NCBI GenBank assembly: GCA_964549995.1
Contig: CAZJXF010000108.1
Location: forward strand, 1-11,401
Direction of reading: 5' to 3'
Length of the DNA stretch: 11,401 nucleotides
DNA from: Desulfatirhabdium sp964549995
GTDB taxonomy: Bacteria > Desulfobacterota > Desulfobacteria > Desulfobacterales > Desulfatirhabdiaceae
Below are positions 1 through 6,816 of this stretch, piece after piece; position 1 is the first letter of the stretch; each line of letters starts with the position of its first letter. The notes under the pieces were generated by a model. The model had not been told where the DNA came from. It was given only the letters and a program-made list of their open reading frames with translations, and made no database searches. A program made the position numbers and the translations under genes.

Positions 1-185
1 GGGATTTCAAGGTATCCTCCGATCTCATCGAGCTGCGCAACATCGCCATGGTGGCAGAACTCATCATCCGATGTGCCATGCACCGGAAAGAAAGCCGGGG
101 ACTGCACTACAACATCGAGTATCCCAAAAAGGACGACATACGCTGGAAAAAGGACACCATCATCCGCAGGCAGCTTCTTGGATAG
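1..185 (+). CDS. nadB: L-aspartate oxidase, C-terminal end (partial)
   Basis: This is the 3' end of a gene that enters from the left; the first full codon is at 3 and the TAG stop at 183-185, leaving about 60 residues. The reading contains IELRNIAMVAELIIRCAM followed by RKESRGLHYNIEYP. This is the typical C-terminal helical domain of the NadB branch of the succinate dehydrogenase/fumarate reductase flavoprotein family, in which the conserved R-x-ESRG-x-H segment precedes a short tail. NadB oxidises L-aspartate to iminoaspartate, the first step of de novo NAD synthesis, using FAD; the FAD-binding part lies outside the window. Another flavoprotein of the same superfamily is the alternative, but the RKESRGLHY form favours NadB. 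No good intrinsic terminator follows, and dnaJ begins 178 nt downstream on the same strand. Confidence 0.88.
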   Translation, partial: DFKVSSDLIELRNIAMVAELIIRCAMHRKESRGLHYNIEYPKKDDIRWKKDTIIRRQLLG

Positions 186-363
186 CGGTCTGTTGACAAA
201 AGAGGTTTTTGTATTAGTGTTCCAGAGGACTTCCTTTTCTTTGCAGCCTCATGGGGATATCGGAACAGCCGATCCCTGAACGGCATCCGGCAAGTCAGAC
301 GGTTTTACCATTGTTCGAACCCGTTTTCCAGAAATCACCCAGCATAGCAATTCGGATCGGTAC
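186..363 (+). promoter_or_regulatory. nadB-dnaJ intergenic region with candidate promoter and hairpin
   Basis: This 178-nt gap could hold the dnaJ promoter. A perfect TTGACA lies at 193-198, but the nearest downstream -10 candidates are poor: TAGTGT at 215-220 has a 16-nt spacer, and TATTAG at 212-217 is too close. A hairpin with arms GGGAT-at-CGG and CCG-ATCCC lies at 254-276 and is not followed by a T tract, so it is not a convincing terminator. I see no CIRCE element (TTAGCACTC-N9-GAGTGCTAA), so HrcA control of dnaJ is not supported. The ribosome binding site before the dnaJ ATG is weak. Confidence 0.25.
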
Positions 364-1482
364 ATGACCACCAAGAGGGATTATTACGAGATTCTCGGGG
401 TATCGCGAAACGCTTCGGAATCGGAAATCAAGACGGCCTATCGAAAACTGGCCGTGACCTATCATCCCGACAAGAATCCCGACAACAAGGAAGCCGAAGA
501 GAAATTCAAGGAAGCGGCGGAAGCCTATGAAGTGCTTCGAGACCCCCAGAAACGGCAGATCTACGATCAGTTCGGCCATCAGGGTCTGGAAGGTGCCGGA
601 TTCTCCGGTTTCCGAGGGTTTGAAGATATTTTTTCAAGTTTTGGGGGCATTTTCGAGGACTTGTTCGGATTGGGCGGCTCCGGAAGAAGCCGAAGCCGTG
701 CCCAGCGGGGGGCGGATCTTCGCTACGACCTAAGCCTGAGCTTCCTTCAGGCGGCCTTCGGAACCGAAACCGAAATCGACGTCGAAAAGACCGGTATTTG
801 CCCTACCTGTGAAGGAAGCGGCTGCAAACCAGGAGCCTACCCCGAAACCTGCAGGCAATGCCACGGGTCCGGTCAGGTCACCCGAAGCCAGGGCTTCTTC
901 ACGGTACGAACCTCATGTCCGGTCTGCCGAGGAAACGGTCAGGTCATCACCCAACCCTGTCCGGAATGCCGGGGAAACGGAAGGGTCATCGTTCACAAGA
1001 AAGTCTCCGTCAAGATTCCGGCGGGAGTGGACAACGGATCTCGGCTCCGTCTGAACGGAGAAGGCGAGCCCGGAACCTACAACGGCCCTCCGGGAGACCT
1101 CTACATCTTCATCTCTGTCGAACCGCACGAGCATTTTGAACGCAACAACACCGACATCATTTACCGGGCAAAGGTCACCTTCGTTCAGGCGGCACTCGGA
1201 GACGAGATCGTCATTCCTACCCTGAGCGGTGAAACATCCATCCAGATTCCGAAAGGCACCCAGCCCGGCGACATCCTCCGCCTGCACGGAGAAGGCATCC
1301 CATCGCTTCGAAGCGGAAAACGCGGGGATCTCATCGTCCAATTCGACGTGCGCACACCGACCCATCTGTCCAAGAAGCAAGAAGAGCTCCTCCGGGAATT
1401 CAAGCGGCTCGAATCCGGAAAGCTCACGACCAAACTGAAGAACATTCTCAAAGGCGGATCCGCCTCCAGCCATGCATCGTGA
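364..1482 (+). CDS. dnaJ: Chaperone protein DnaJ (type I Hsp40)
   Basis: This is a 372-residue co-chaperone that stimulates the DnaK ATPase and delivers unfolded clients to it in the cytoplasm. All type I parts are present in order. The J domain covers residues about 5-70 with the HPD motif at 34-36. A Gly/Phe-rich linker spans about 74-107. The zinc region has four CxxCxGxG repeats starting at Cys146, Cys163, Cys185 and Cys199. Two beta-rich client-binding domains and a C-terminal dimerisation segment follow. Length is normal for the family. The ATG at 364 gives the canonical MTTKRDYYEILGV start, although the Shine-Dalgarno is weak. No dnaK or grpE is nearby; the gene sits between nadB and queD. 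Its stop lies 20 nt before the queD ATG, so the two are probably co-transcribed. Nothing looks degraded. Confidence 0.97.
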   Translation: MTTKRDYYEILGVSRNASESEIKTAYRKLAVTYHPDKNPDNKEAEEKFKEAAEAYEVLRDPQKRQIYDQFGHQGLEGAGFSGFRGFEDIFSSFGGIFEDLFGLGGSGRSRSRAQRGADLRYDLSLSFLQAAFGTETEIDVEKTGICPTCEGSGCKPGAYPETCRQCHGSGQVTRSQGFFTVRTSCPVCRGNGQVITQPCPECRGNGRVIVHKKVSVKIPAGVDNGSRLRLNGEGEPGTYNGPPGDLYIFISVEPHEHFERNNTDIIYRAKVTFVQAALGDEIVIPTLSGETSIQIPKGTQPGDILRLHGEGIPSLRSGKRGDLIVQFDVRTPTHLSKKQEELLREFKRLESGKLTTKLKNILKGGSASSHAS

Positions 1483-1502
1483 GGGGAAAAGGCAGGAAGA
1501 TC

Positions 1503-1877
1503 ATGTACGAGTTGACGGTTGTTACCCAGTTTGCGGCAGCCCACCAGTTGAAAATGGTGGACAAGAAATGCGAAAACCTCCACGGTCACAACTGGAAGGT
1601 GGAGGTTTCGGTGTGCGGTGAACACCTGAATGAAGCCGGCGTTCTCATCGATTTCGTGGAGCTCAAGCGCTGCGTTGCAGATGTCATCCAGCGGCTCGAT
1701 CACCGCTTTTTGAACGATATCGGGGTATTTTCGGACGAATTTCCTCCTTCCTCGGAACACATCGCGGCATTCATCGCGACCGAAGTCAATCGGATGCTGG
1801 AAACGCCCAGAGTTCGGGTCTCCAGGGTCCGCACCTGGGAAAGCGATTCGGCGAGCGCGACCTATATCCCCTCGTGA
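1503..1877 (+). CDS. queD: 6-carboxy-5,6,7,8-tetrahydropterin synthase (QueD/PTPS family)
   Basis: This is a 124-residue member of the 6-pyruvoyl-tetrahydropterin synthase family, matching the length of bacterial QueD. QueD converts 7,8-dihydroneopterin triphosphate to 6-carboxytetrahydropterin, the precursor of preQ0 for queuosine in tRNA. The zinc ligands are visible as His14 (FAAAH), His27 and His29 (LHGH). Cys23 sits four residues before His27 in the C-x3-HGH form of QueD, rather than the E-x3-HGH form reported for PTPS-III. Asp66-His67 (RLDHRFLND) and Glu113 (TWES) match the remaining catalytic positions. I chose the ATG at 1503 because AGGA at 1494-1497 is well spaced before it; a GTG at 1479 overlapping the dnaJ stop is less likely. 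Other queuosine genes are not in view. The gene ends only 15 nt from the convergent CYTH gene. Confidence 0.92.
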   Translation: MYELTVVTQFAAAHQLKMVDKKCENLHGHNWKVEVSVCGEHLNEAGVLIDFVELKRCVADVIQRLDHRFLNDIGVFSDEFPPSSEHIAAFIATEVNRMLETPRVRVSRVRTWESDSASATYIPS

Positions 1878-1892
1878 GAGCGTCAGGCCGCC

Positions 1893-2495
1893 TCAGCGCT
1901 TCAACGCCTCGAAGTTGGCGAATGTCACGTCCGTAAACGTCAGCCCCCTGGAAAACCGCTCCTTCTCGAACAATGCCAGATAATTGTCGAGAATCCGCCG
2001 CTTCCAGTCAAACCCAAGACGCTCGGCGGTTTTCCGGATGGCTTCTTTCTCCCCTTCGATTTCCAGAAAATCCCCGAACGGAAGCCTGTCCAGGCACAGA
2101 ATGGCGGAACCGAGCCGGTAGGTGACCCGCTCCTTTTCATAGACCTGAACAGGCCGAAACCCCAAGGCTTCAAGGATGGCGGCCATTTCCTCTCCGTCGG
2201 CGACCTCGGTTTCCCGTTCGTTGAACACCTTGAACCGGTCATCCTCGATCTGCGGTGGAGACTTGAACGTCAGGACCGCTTTGCCGCCCGATTCCTTCCG
2301 CAACCGCAGCAGGCATTTTCGGGCTTTCAGCGATTCCGATCCATCGTCCCATCGAAGGTTCGTCTCGAAGACTTCCGAAAGCCGCTCCCCACCGGCTCGC
2401 TCGATCTTGTCTTGCAGTGCCTGACGGTCTTCCACCCGGAACTTGACTTCGATTTCCAGATGCTCGCTTCCGTCCTTCGACCTCGTCGCTTCCAT
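1893..2495 (-). CDS. cyaB: CYTH-domain protein, class IV adenylate cyclase-like
   Basis: This is a 200-residue single-domain protein of the CYTH (CyaB/thiamine triphosphatase) superfamily, whose beta-tunnel enzymes act on triphosphates with divalent metals. The signature ExExK is EIEVK at residues 14-18. Further charged tunnel-lining strands follow: LRLRKE, LTFK, NERETEV, YEKERVTYRL and GDFLEIEGE. CyaB-type members make cAMP from ATP, while others hydrolyse thiamine triphosphate or inorganic triphosphate. The HF dipeptide often seen just before ExExK in class IV cyclases is absent here (HLEIEVK), so the substrate is uncertain. I prefer the ATG at 2495 because GGAAGG lies 7 nt upstream. A TTG at 2522 would overlap the preceding gene's stop (TTGA) and add nine residues. 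It follows the XRE-cupin gene as a probable two-gene operon. Confidence 0.82.
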   Translation of the reverse strand: MEATRSKDGSEHLEIEVKFRVEDRQALQDKIERAGGERLSEVFETNLRWDDGSESLKARKCLLRLRKESGGKAVLTFKSPPQIEDDRFKVFNERETEVADGEEMAAILEALGFRPVQVYEKERVTYRLGSAILCLDRLPFGDFLEIEGEKEAIRKTAERLGFDWKRRILDNYLALFEKERFSRGLTFTDVTFANFEALKR

Positions 2496-2518
2496 CGTCC
2501 GGCCTTCCAGAACGACCG

Positions 2519-3157
2519 TCAACCGCCGTAAATGACGGCAAGAATGGTGGCCTTGCCGCTTTTGGCGGCGATCAGATGGGGGGTTGTCGACAGGTAATAG
2601 ACACTGTCGCCCGGCTCGAGATCGAACTGGTCGGCACCGATCCGAAGCGAAACCGTTCCGTCGAGCACAAAGATAAATTCTTCGCCTTCGTGAACCGATG
2701 TATCGGCATCCGGGTTTTCTTCCAGCTGGACAATGAGGGCCTCCATATGCCTGCCCTTCACTTCAGGGGCCAGACTTTTATAAATGTAGGCTGGTTTCTG
2801 CCCCTTACCCGATGTGGATCGGGCCACCGGCTTCCGTTCATGCCTTCGGGTAATTGAGTAAAGGCTGTTGCCTACCCCGGAAATGATGCGACCGAAGGCA
2901 CTGTCGAGTGCCTTGGAGAGTCGAATGATGGTGCCGAGTTGGGGTTGGATGGCGCCCGCTTCGATGTCGGTGAGCATGGCCACATCGAAGCCGGTCAACT
3001 GCGAGACTTCTTCGAGGGAAATCCCTTTTTCCTTGCGGATGCTCTGGATGCGGGCACCGATGTCCTCGACGGTCAAGGTCTCGGGGGCCGCAATTTCGCC
3101 GGTCAGATCCTCGAAATAATCCATGTGAATATGGGGTTTTTGTTCCGTTGTATCCAT
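2519..3157 (-). CDS. XRE-family transcriptional regulator with C-terminal cupin domain
   Basis: This is a 212-residue regulator. Residues about 33-85 form a Cro/C1-type helix-turn-helix (IGARIQSIRKEKGISLEEVS, then LTDIEAGAIQPQLGTIIRLSKAL). A linker follows, then a small beta-barrel cupin from about 130 to the end with HEGEEFIFVLDGTVSL, LEPGDSVYY and TPHLI, the two conserved cupin motifs. In this family the cupin is thought to bind a small-molecule effector. The ATG at 3157 is chosen because AAGGAG lies 6 nt before it; an ATG at 3172 and a GTG at 3193 lie in frame upstream but have poorer sites. The protein has an acidic N-terminal tail of about 30 residues before the HTH. Its 3' end touches the CYTH gene. 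The target is unknown; candidates are its own operon (a palindrome lies at 3267-3293) or the adjacent acyl-CoA dehydrogenase gene. Confidence 0.9.
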   Translation of the reverse strand: MDTTEQKPHIHMDYFEDLTGEIAAPETLTVEDIGARIQSIRKEKGISLEEVSQLTGFDVAMLTDIEAGAIQPQLGTIIRLSKALDSAFGRIISGVGNSLYSITRRHERKPVARSTSGKGQKPAYIYKSLAPEVKGRHMEALIVQLEENPDADTSVHEGEEFIFVLDGTVSLRIGADQFDLEPGDSVYYLSTTPHLIAAKSGKATILAVIYGG

Positions 3158-3184
3158 TTGATGCTCCTTCATCCAAGAAAACGG

Positions 3185-3219
3185 GTTATACACGGTGAAT
3201 GGTAGATGAAAGTCGTCAA
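3185..3219 (-). promoter_or_regulatory. Candidate promoter of the XRE-cupin gene
   Basis: On the minus strand a good -10 hexamer, TATAAC (plus-strand 3185-3190), lies 27 nt upstream of the chosen ATG. The clear -35-like TTGACG (3214-3219) is 23 nt away, which is too far for a standard sigma-70 pair; at normal spacing the -35 is weak. The call rests on the -10 and its position alone. Confidence 0.3.
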
Positions 3220-3266
3220 TTCGGGCCGGTGCAGAGATTCAATCCGTTGGCTTGTGCGGAACCTCG

Positions 3267-3293
3267 TCAGGGCGACCCGTCGGGTCGCCCTGA
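3267..3293. repeat. Perfect 27-bp palindrome (operator or hairpin)
   Basis: The arms TCAGGGCGACCCG and CGGGTCGCCCTGA are perfect inverted repeats of 13 nt around a single T. As RNA this could form a 10- to 11-bp GC-rich hairpin. No T tract follows on either strand, so it is not a standard intrinsic terminator. It lies about 110 nt upstream of the XRE-cupin start, and could be an operator for that regulator or a processed 3' hairpin of the leftward acyl-CoA dehydrogenase transcript. Confidence 0.7.
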
Positions 3294-3385
3294 TACAATC
3301 AAAGCGTTCCCATCCGCCCCTTTTCCCTTTCCTTTTCCCTAACTTCGTTCACGATCACTTGCGACTTTTCTCAGGACCACCAAGG

Positions 3386-3699
3386 TTGATGGACTCGCAA
3401 AAAGTCGCCTCTTACCGATTTTCTTCCAATGCCGGGCTTCCAGCAGGAGGGCGGGTGGTGTTTTGCGAAGCAGCGGAAACGTGTTTGAAGCAGCCGGAGA
3501 TCGTTGGATCGGGCGGACGCACTTAAAGTATTTTGCATTGAAAATCCGTATGTTGCCTTTCACAAAGCCATCTTTTCCATCTTGGCCATCCGCCCGATCC
3601 TACGAGATCGGGCTGCTGAGTTTTTCCGCTGCGCAAGCAAAATGCGCCCGCCCTCCTGCGGGTCAACCAAGGGCATCTGACTTTTTGCGAAGCCGTCAA
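3386..3699. repeat. Long interrupted inverted-repeat element, copy 1
   Basis: This 314-nt gene-free element can fold into one long hairpin. Terminal inverted repeats (TTGATGGACTCGCAAAAAGTC at 3386-3406, and its near-complement at the right end) match at 18 of 21 positions. Nested perfect stems follow: 3443-3455 with 3647-3659 (13 bp), 3470-3479 with 3623-3632 (10 bp), 3489-3495 with 3611-3617 (7 bp), and 3506-3517 with 3589-3600 (12 bp). They enclose a 71-nt apical loop at 3518-3588. A homologous copy lies at 9021-9334 in the same orientation. The right end abuts the acyl-CoA dehydrogenase stop codon within 2 nt. Six-base flanks AAGGTT and AAGGCT could be a weak target duplication. It could be a MITE-like element, a structured RNA or a transcription-processing signal; no transposase is encoded. 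Confidence 0.85.
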
Positions 3700-3701
3700 G
3701 G

Positions 3702-4853
3702 CTAAAGGGCACCGATATGACGGGCAATGACGATTCGCTGGACCTCCGATGTCCCTTCTCCGATTTCGAGCAACTTCTGATCCCGGTAGAACCGCTCGAC
3801 ATCGAATTCCTGCATCAGACCATATCCGCCGTGGAGCTGAACGGCATGATTCGCACAGCGGTGCATGACTTCGGAACAATAGAGCTTGGCCATGGCCGCT
3901 TCTTTGGAAAACGGCATGTTGTTGTCCCGCAACCAGCAGGCCTTGTATAGGAGAAGCCTTGCACACTCGATTTCGAGAGCCATGTCGGCCAGCTTGAAGG
4001 CGTTCACCTGAAAGGTGGCGATGGGTTTTCCGAACTGTTCCCGTTCCTTGGCATAGCGAAGGGCCATCTCATAACATCCCTGCGCACCACCGAGTCCCAT
4101 GGCCGCAATCGAAAGCCTGCCCCCATCCAGGGTTTTCATCATCTGATGAAAACCGTGCCCGCGCTCTCCGAGCAGGTTTTCCTTGGGAACCCGGCAATCC
4201 TCGAAGGAGAGCGAGCTGGTGTTCGAGGCCCGCCACATCATTTTGTCGTGCATGGGCCTGGCTTCGTACCCCGGGGTTCCCGATTCGACCAGGATGCAGG
4301 AGAGCTCGGGTTTCCCGTCGGGTCTGGTGCCGGTCTTGCACAGAACGGTCACCCCGGCGCTGATGTCTGTGGATGCATTCGTGATAAAAATCTTGGAGCC
4401 GTTGATGACCCATTCGTTTCCATCGAGAACGGCCGTCGTCTTGGAATTGGCTGCGTCCGATCCGGCGTTTGCCTCGGTCAGGCCGAATCCCCACAGGGCC
4501 TCTCCGCTGCAGAGTTTCGGCAGGTACTTGCGTTTTTGCTCCTCATTGCCGAAATAATAGATGGGACCGATGCCAAGCGAATTTTCCGCTGCGACGGTGG
4601 CTGCATGAGAGCCGTCCACACGGGCGATTTCCTCCGTACAGATGATGTACGAGAGATAATCCATGCCCTGCCCGCCGTATTCTTCCGACACGAACACACC
4701 GAACAACCCCAATTCGGCCATTTTCCGCATCGTTTCATAGGAAAATTCCTCCTTCTTGTCGAGCTCACGGGCAACCGGCTTGATTTCCTTCTCGGCGAAC
4801 TTGCGAACCGAATCCCTCAGAATTTCATGATCGACCGAAAGCGAAAAATCCAT
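3702..4853 (-). CDS. Acyl-CoA dehydrogenase (short/medium-chain, butyryl-CoA type)
   Basis: This is a 383-residue FAD enzyme, a normal length for soluble acyl-CoA dehydrogenases, catalysing alpha,beta-oxidation of an acyl-CoA thioester with electrons usually passed to ETF. The N-terminal helical domain covers about 1-120. The first family signature GLTEANAGSDAAN is at 124-136, and the central beta domain runs to about 230. The C-terminal helical domain includes the second signature region (QLHGGYGLMQEF, then YRDQKLLEIGEGTSEVQR). Glu366 in GEGTSEVQ is at the position of the catalytic base of butyryl- and medium-chain enzymes, so activity is expected; the exact chain length cannot be read. AAAGGAGA lies 6-7 nt before the ATG. 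No etfAB, thiolase or hydratase gene is adjacent. It is separated from the cobalamin gene upstream by 192 nt with a terminator, so it is probably transcribed on its own. Confidence 0.95.
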   Translation of the reverse strand: MDFSLSVDHEILRDSVRKFAEKEIKPVARELDKKEEFSYETMRKMAELGLFGVFVSEEYGGQGMDYLSYIICTEEIARVDGSHAATVAAENSLGIGPIYYFGNEEQKRKYLPKLCSGEALWGFGLTEANAGSDAANSKTTAVLDGNEWVINGSKIFITNASTDISAGVTVLCKTGTRPDGKPELSCILVESGTPGYEARPMHDKMMWRASNTSSLSFEDCRVPKENLLGERGHGFHQMMKTLDGGRLSIAAMGLGGAQGCYEMALRYAKEREQFGKPIATFQVNAFKLADMALEIECARLLLYKACWLRDNNMPFSKEAAMAKLYCSEVMHRCANHAVQLHGGYGLMQEFDVERFYRDQKLLEIGEGTSEVQRIVIARHIGAL

Positions 4854-4972
4854 GCAGCATCTCCTTTCGAGCGTTGGGGAGGTTTGGGGGAAGGAAACGA
4901 CTCAGTCCATCCGGACAATTGTTCTCATGCCGCTTTCCCGGCTGGAAGTCAACAAGGAAAAGCAACTGTCAG

Positions 4973-5011
4973 AAAAAGGGCATCTGCGCACCGTTCTACC
5001 GCCTCATGCCC
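4973..5011 (-). terminator. Probable intrinsic terminator after the cobalamin-binding gene
   Basis: Read on the minus strand, GGGCAT (5011-5006) pairs with ATGCCC (4983-4978), with a further inner GCG/CGC pairing, and is followed at once by TTTTT (4977-4973). It starts 35 nt past the stop of the cobalamin-binding gene and lies well before the acyl-CoA dehydrogenase start, so it would close the signalling operon. The long loop and short T tract limit confidence. Confidence 0.5.
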
Positions 5012-5045
5012 CTGCTTTCGCCGACATCACCCCTTCACTGCGACA

Positions 5046-5747
5046 TCATTGCCCGGATCCGACCTTGCCCAGCACCTCTTTCAAATCTTTGGCAACCTCA
5101 CACCCACTCAATTCCGCAGGCAGGTCCGGAAGCATGCGAAAAGCGGCACCCCCCAGAAGGATCCTGGGACGGCATTCTCGTACCTCCTCCCGCAAACGCT
5201 GAACCAACTCGACGACATGGGGTAGATGGAAAAACATGGTCGTAGAAACGCCGAACAGATCAGGCTTGTGATCAACGACAGTCTCCAGAACATCGTCCGG
5301 TGGAACGTTCGTACCCAGAAACCGCACATTCCAACCCTCCGCCTCCAGCACATCCGCCACCATGTTGGCCCCGATCTGATGAAGCTCCCCCCGAACGCCA
5401 GTAATGACGGCCCTGCCCCTTGGCTCGTTCCGGAAGTTCATTTCCGGATAGAGGATCGACATGACGTATTGGGTGATGGCTGTCGCCATGTGTTCGTCCG
5501 CAACCGTAATCACATTGGCTTCCCACAGCCGGCCGATTTCGTACATCGCTTCCTGAAACACCTCGACATAAAGATCGAGGATGTCGATACCGTTTCTTCG
5601 AGCGGATTGAACGACATCGAGGGCTTGCTTCCGGTTTCCGGCAAGCAGCGCCTCTAAAAATGCCCTCCGAACCCCATCGATGGGCACCGATGCAATCCCC
5701 CCGCCTACGGATGCACTTACCACCTCTTCTGGATGCAGGTTTTCCAT
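5046..5747 (-). CDS. Stand-alone cobalamin (B12)-binding protein, CarH/LitR-like sensor domain
   Basis: This is a 233-residue protein with a helical cap domain (about 23-105) followed by a Rossmann-like cobalamin-binding domain (about 110-230). The cap carries Trp75 and, nine residues later, Glu85-His86: the Wx9EH motif described for the upper side of adenosylcobalamin in CarH/LitR photoreceptors. The lower ligand motif is ExHxxG (GELHQIG, His123), as in CarH rather than the DxHxxG of methyltransferase corrinoid proteins. GTNVP and GVSTTM match the other B12-fold strands. There is no MerR or other DNA-binding domain, and no membrane segment. The ATG at 5747 follows AAGGGGG and is only 19 nt past the diguanylate cyclase stop, so the two are co-transcribed. 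I infer a light or cobalamin sensor acting on a protein partner. A corrinoid carrier for a methyltransferase is the main alternative, but no methyltransferase gene is near. Confidence 0.87.
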   Translation of the reverse strand: MENLHPEEVVSASVGGGIASVPIDGVRRAFLEALLAGNRKQALDVVQSARRNGIDILDLYVEVFQEAMYEIGRLWEANVITVADEHMATAITQYVMSILYPEMNFRNEPRGRAVITGVRGELHQIGANMVADVLEAEGWNVRFLGTNVPPDDVLETVVDHKPDLFGVSTTMFFHLPHVVELVQRLREEVRECRPRILLGGAAFRMLPDLPAELSGCEVAKDLKEVLGKVGSGQ

Positions 5748-5766
5748 AAAGCCCCCTTCCCTGGCA

Positions 5767-6816
5767 TCACGTTGCCGTCGTTTCTGGATTGGGTGATTCG
5801 TTTCCGGTTTTCGATGCGACATCCTCCTCGAAGCTTTCGACGACAACCCGATTCCTGCCCTCGGCTTTGGCCCGATACAGCGCCTTGTCGGCCCGATCGA
5901 ACAGGGTCTGCGGCATTTCACCCGGTTTCAGCGTGGCAACCCCGAAGCTGGCCGTCACCGCATGGGGCAGGCCCTCGATTCGAGCGGCTGCCACATGCGA
6001 CCGGAACCGCTCCGCTGCAGCCTTTCCCTGTTCCAGACCCGCTCCGGGCATCAGAATCAAGAATTCTTCGCCTCCATAACGGGCGACCAAATCGTAGGGC
6101 CTGGCCTGCCTGGAAATCATACGGGCAAGCTCTTTGAGAACCGTATCCCCCATGGCATGCCCATAGGTATCGTTCACGGACTTGAAATGGTCGATATCCA
6201 TCAGAACGGCCGTAAGGGGTTGCCCGAGACGACTGGCCCTCTCGGCTTCGAGATAAAAGGTTTCCTCGAGTTTTCTGCGGTTGGCCACATGGGTCAAGGG
6301 GTCATGAAAAGCCATATCGGCCATTTTTCGATAGGCTTCGTTGCGTTCTTCGAGCGCCTTGGCGAGCTCCTTCCCTTTGCGAGCGGCTTCACGGGAGAGG
6401 ACGGCCAACTGATTGTTCAGCTCAAGCAGCTCATTCTGCAGGAATTGGATGCGATCGCCCGGCAATTCCCCAACAAGCAATACCCGATCACCGAATCGGA
6501 ACATCCAGCATCTCAGGGTCTGCGGCACTTGTGCGGCATCCACCACATTGAGAAAGAAGCCTTTCGCTTCGAAAGCCGACGGCGAAGACAGGCGTTCAGC
6601 CATCATGCGTGCATCGGGCTCGGTCAAAAACTCCGAAACAGGGCGTCCTTCCAATACATCCGGCTTTCGGTGAAGCAAGTCCTGCAGGCAGGAATTGGCT
6701 TCCAACACAATCCCATCCCCATTCAGCCAAAGGACATGGACAACCCGAGACTCGGCCCAATACCGCTTCAGATCGCTCGGCAGGTTCCTCTCCCCTTCTT
6801 CCGGATCGCTTGTCAT
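5767..6816 (-). CDS. PAS-GGDEF diguanylate cyclase
   Basis: This is a 349-residue cytoplasmic protein without membrane segments. A PAS-like domain occupies about 20-120 (HVLWLNGDGIVLEANSCLQDLL). A coiled-coil signalling helix lies at about 122-166, rich in Glu, Lys, Leu and Asn heptads. The GGDEF domain covers about 167-330, opening with HDPLTHVANRR. The active site is GGEEF at 248-252 with metal-binding Asp207 in MDIDHFK, so it should make c-di-GMP from GTP. RPYD at 239-242, five residues upstream, fits the RxxD inhibitory I-site, implying product feedback. No EAL domain is present. The ATG at 6816 overlaps the stop of the gene before it (ATGA), so translation is probably coupled. The cobalamin-binding gene follows by 19 nt. 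The PAS ligand cannot be told. Confidence 0.93.
   Translation of the reverse strand: MTSDPEEGERNLPSDLKRYWAESRVVHVLWLNGDGIVLEANSCLQDLLHRKPDVLEGRPVSEFLTEPDARMMAERLSSPSAFEAKGFFLNVVDAAQVPQTLRCWMFRFGDRVLLVGELPGDRIQFLQNELLELNNQLAVLSREAARKGKELAKALEERNEAYRKMADMAFHDPLTHVANRRKLEETFYLEAERASRLGQPLTAVLMDIDHFKSVNDTYGHAMGDTVLKELARMISRQARPYDLVARYGGEEFLILMPGAGLEQGKAAAERFRSHVAAARIEGLPHAVTASFGVATLKPGEMPQTLFDRADKALYRAKAEGRNRVVVESFEEDVASKTGNESPNPETTAT

Noticed and set aside
193..220. Sigma-70 promoter for dnaJ
   Set aside because: TTGACA is perfect but no acceptable -10 lies at the correct spacing, so it is only noted inside the intergenic entry at low confidence.
1879..1900. Possible bidirectional terminator between queD and the CYTH gene (AGCG-AGGC-GCCT-CGCT)
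   Set aside because: Pairing is interrupted and no T tract exists on either side; most of it overlaps the 3' end of the CYTH gene.
3206..3705. Several 70-110-residue open frames in the first gene-free stretch
   Set aside because: They run through the arms and loop of the inverted-repeat element and lack ribosome binding sites; readings such as VFEAAGDRW arise because the repeat is conserved as DNA or RNA.
4146..5225. A 359-codon plus-strand open frame opposite the acyl-CoA dehydrogenase
   Set aside because: It is antisense to an unmistakable enzyme gene, crosses its promoter region, and shows no recognisable domain.
5748..5921. In-frame extension of the cobalamin-binding gene by 58 codons
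   Set aside because: It overlaps the 3' end of the diguanylate cyclase gene and has a low-complexity basic composition; the ATG at 5747 has a good ribosome binding site.
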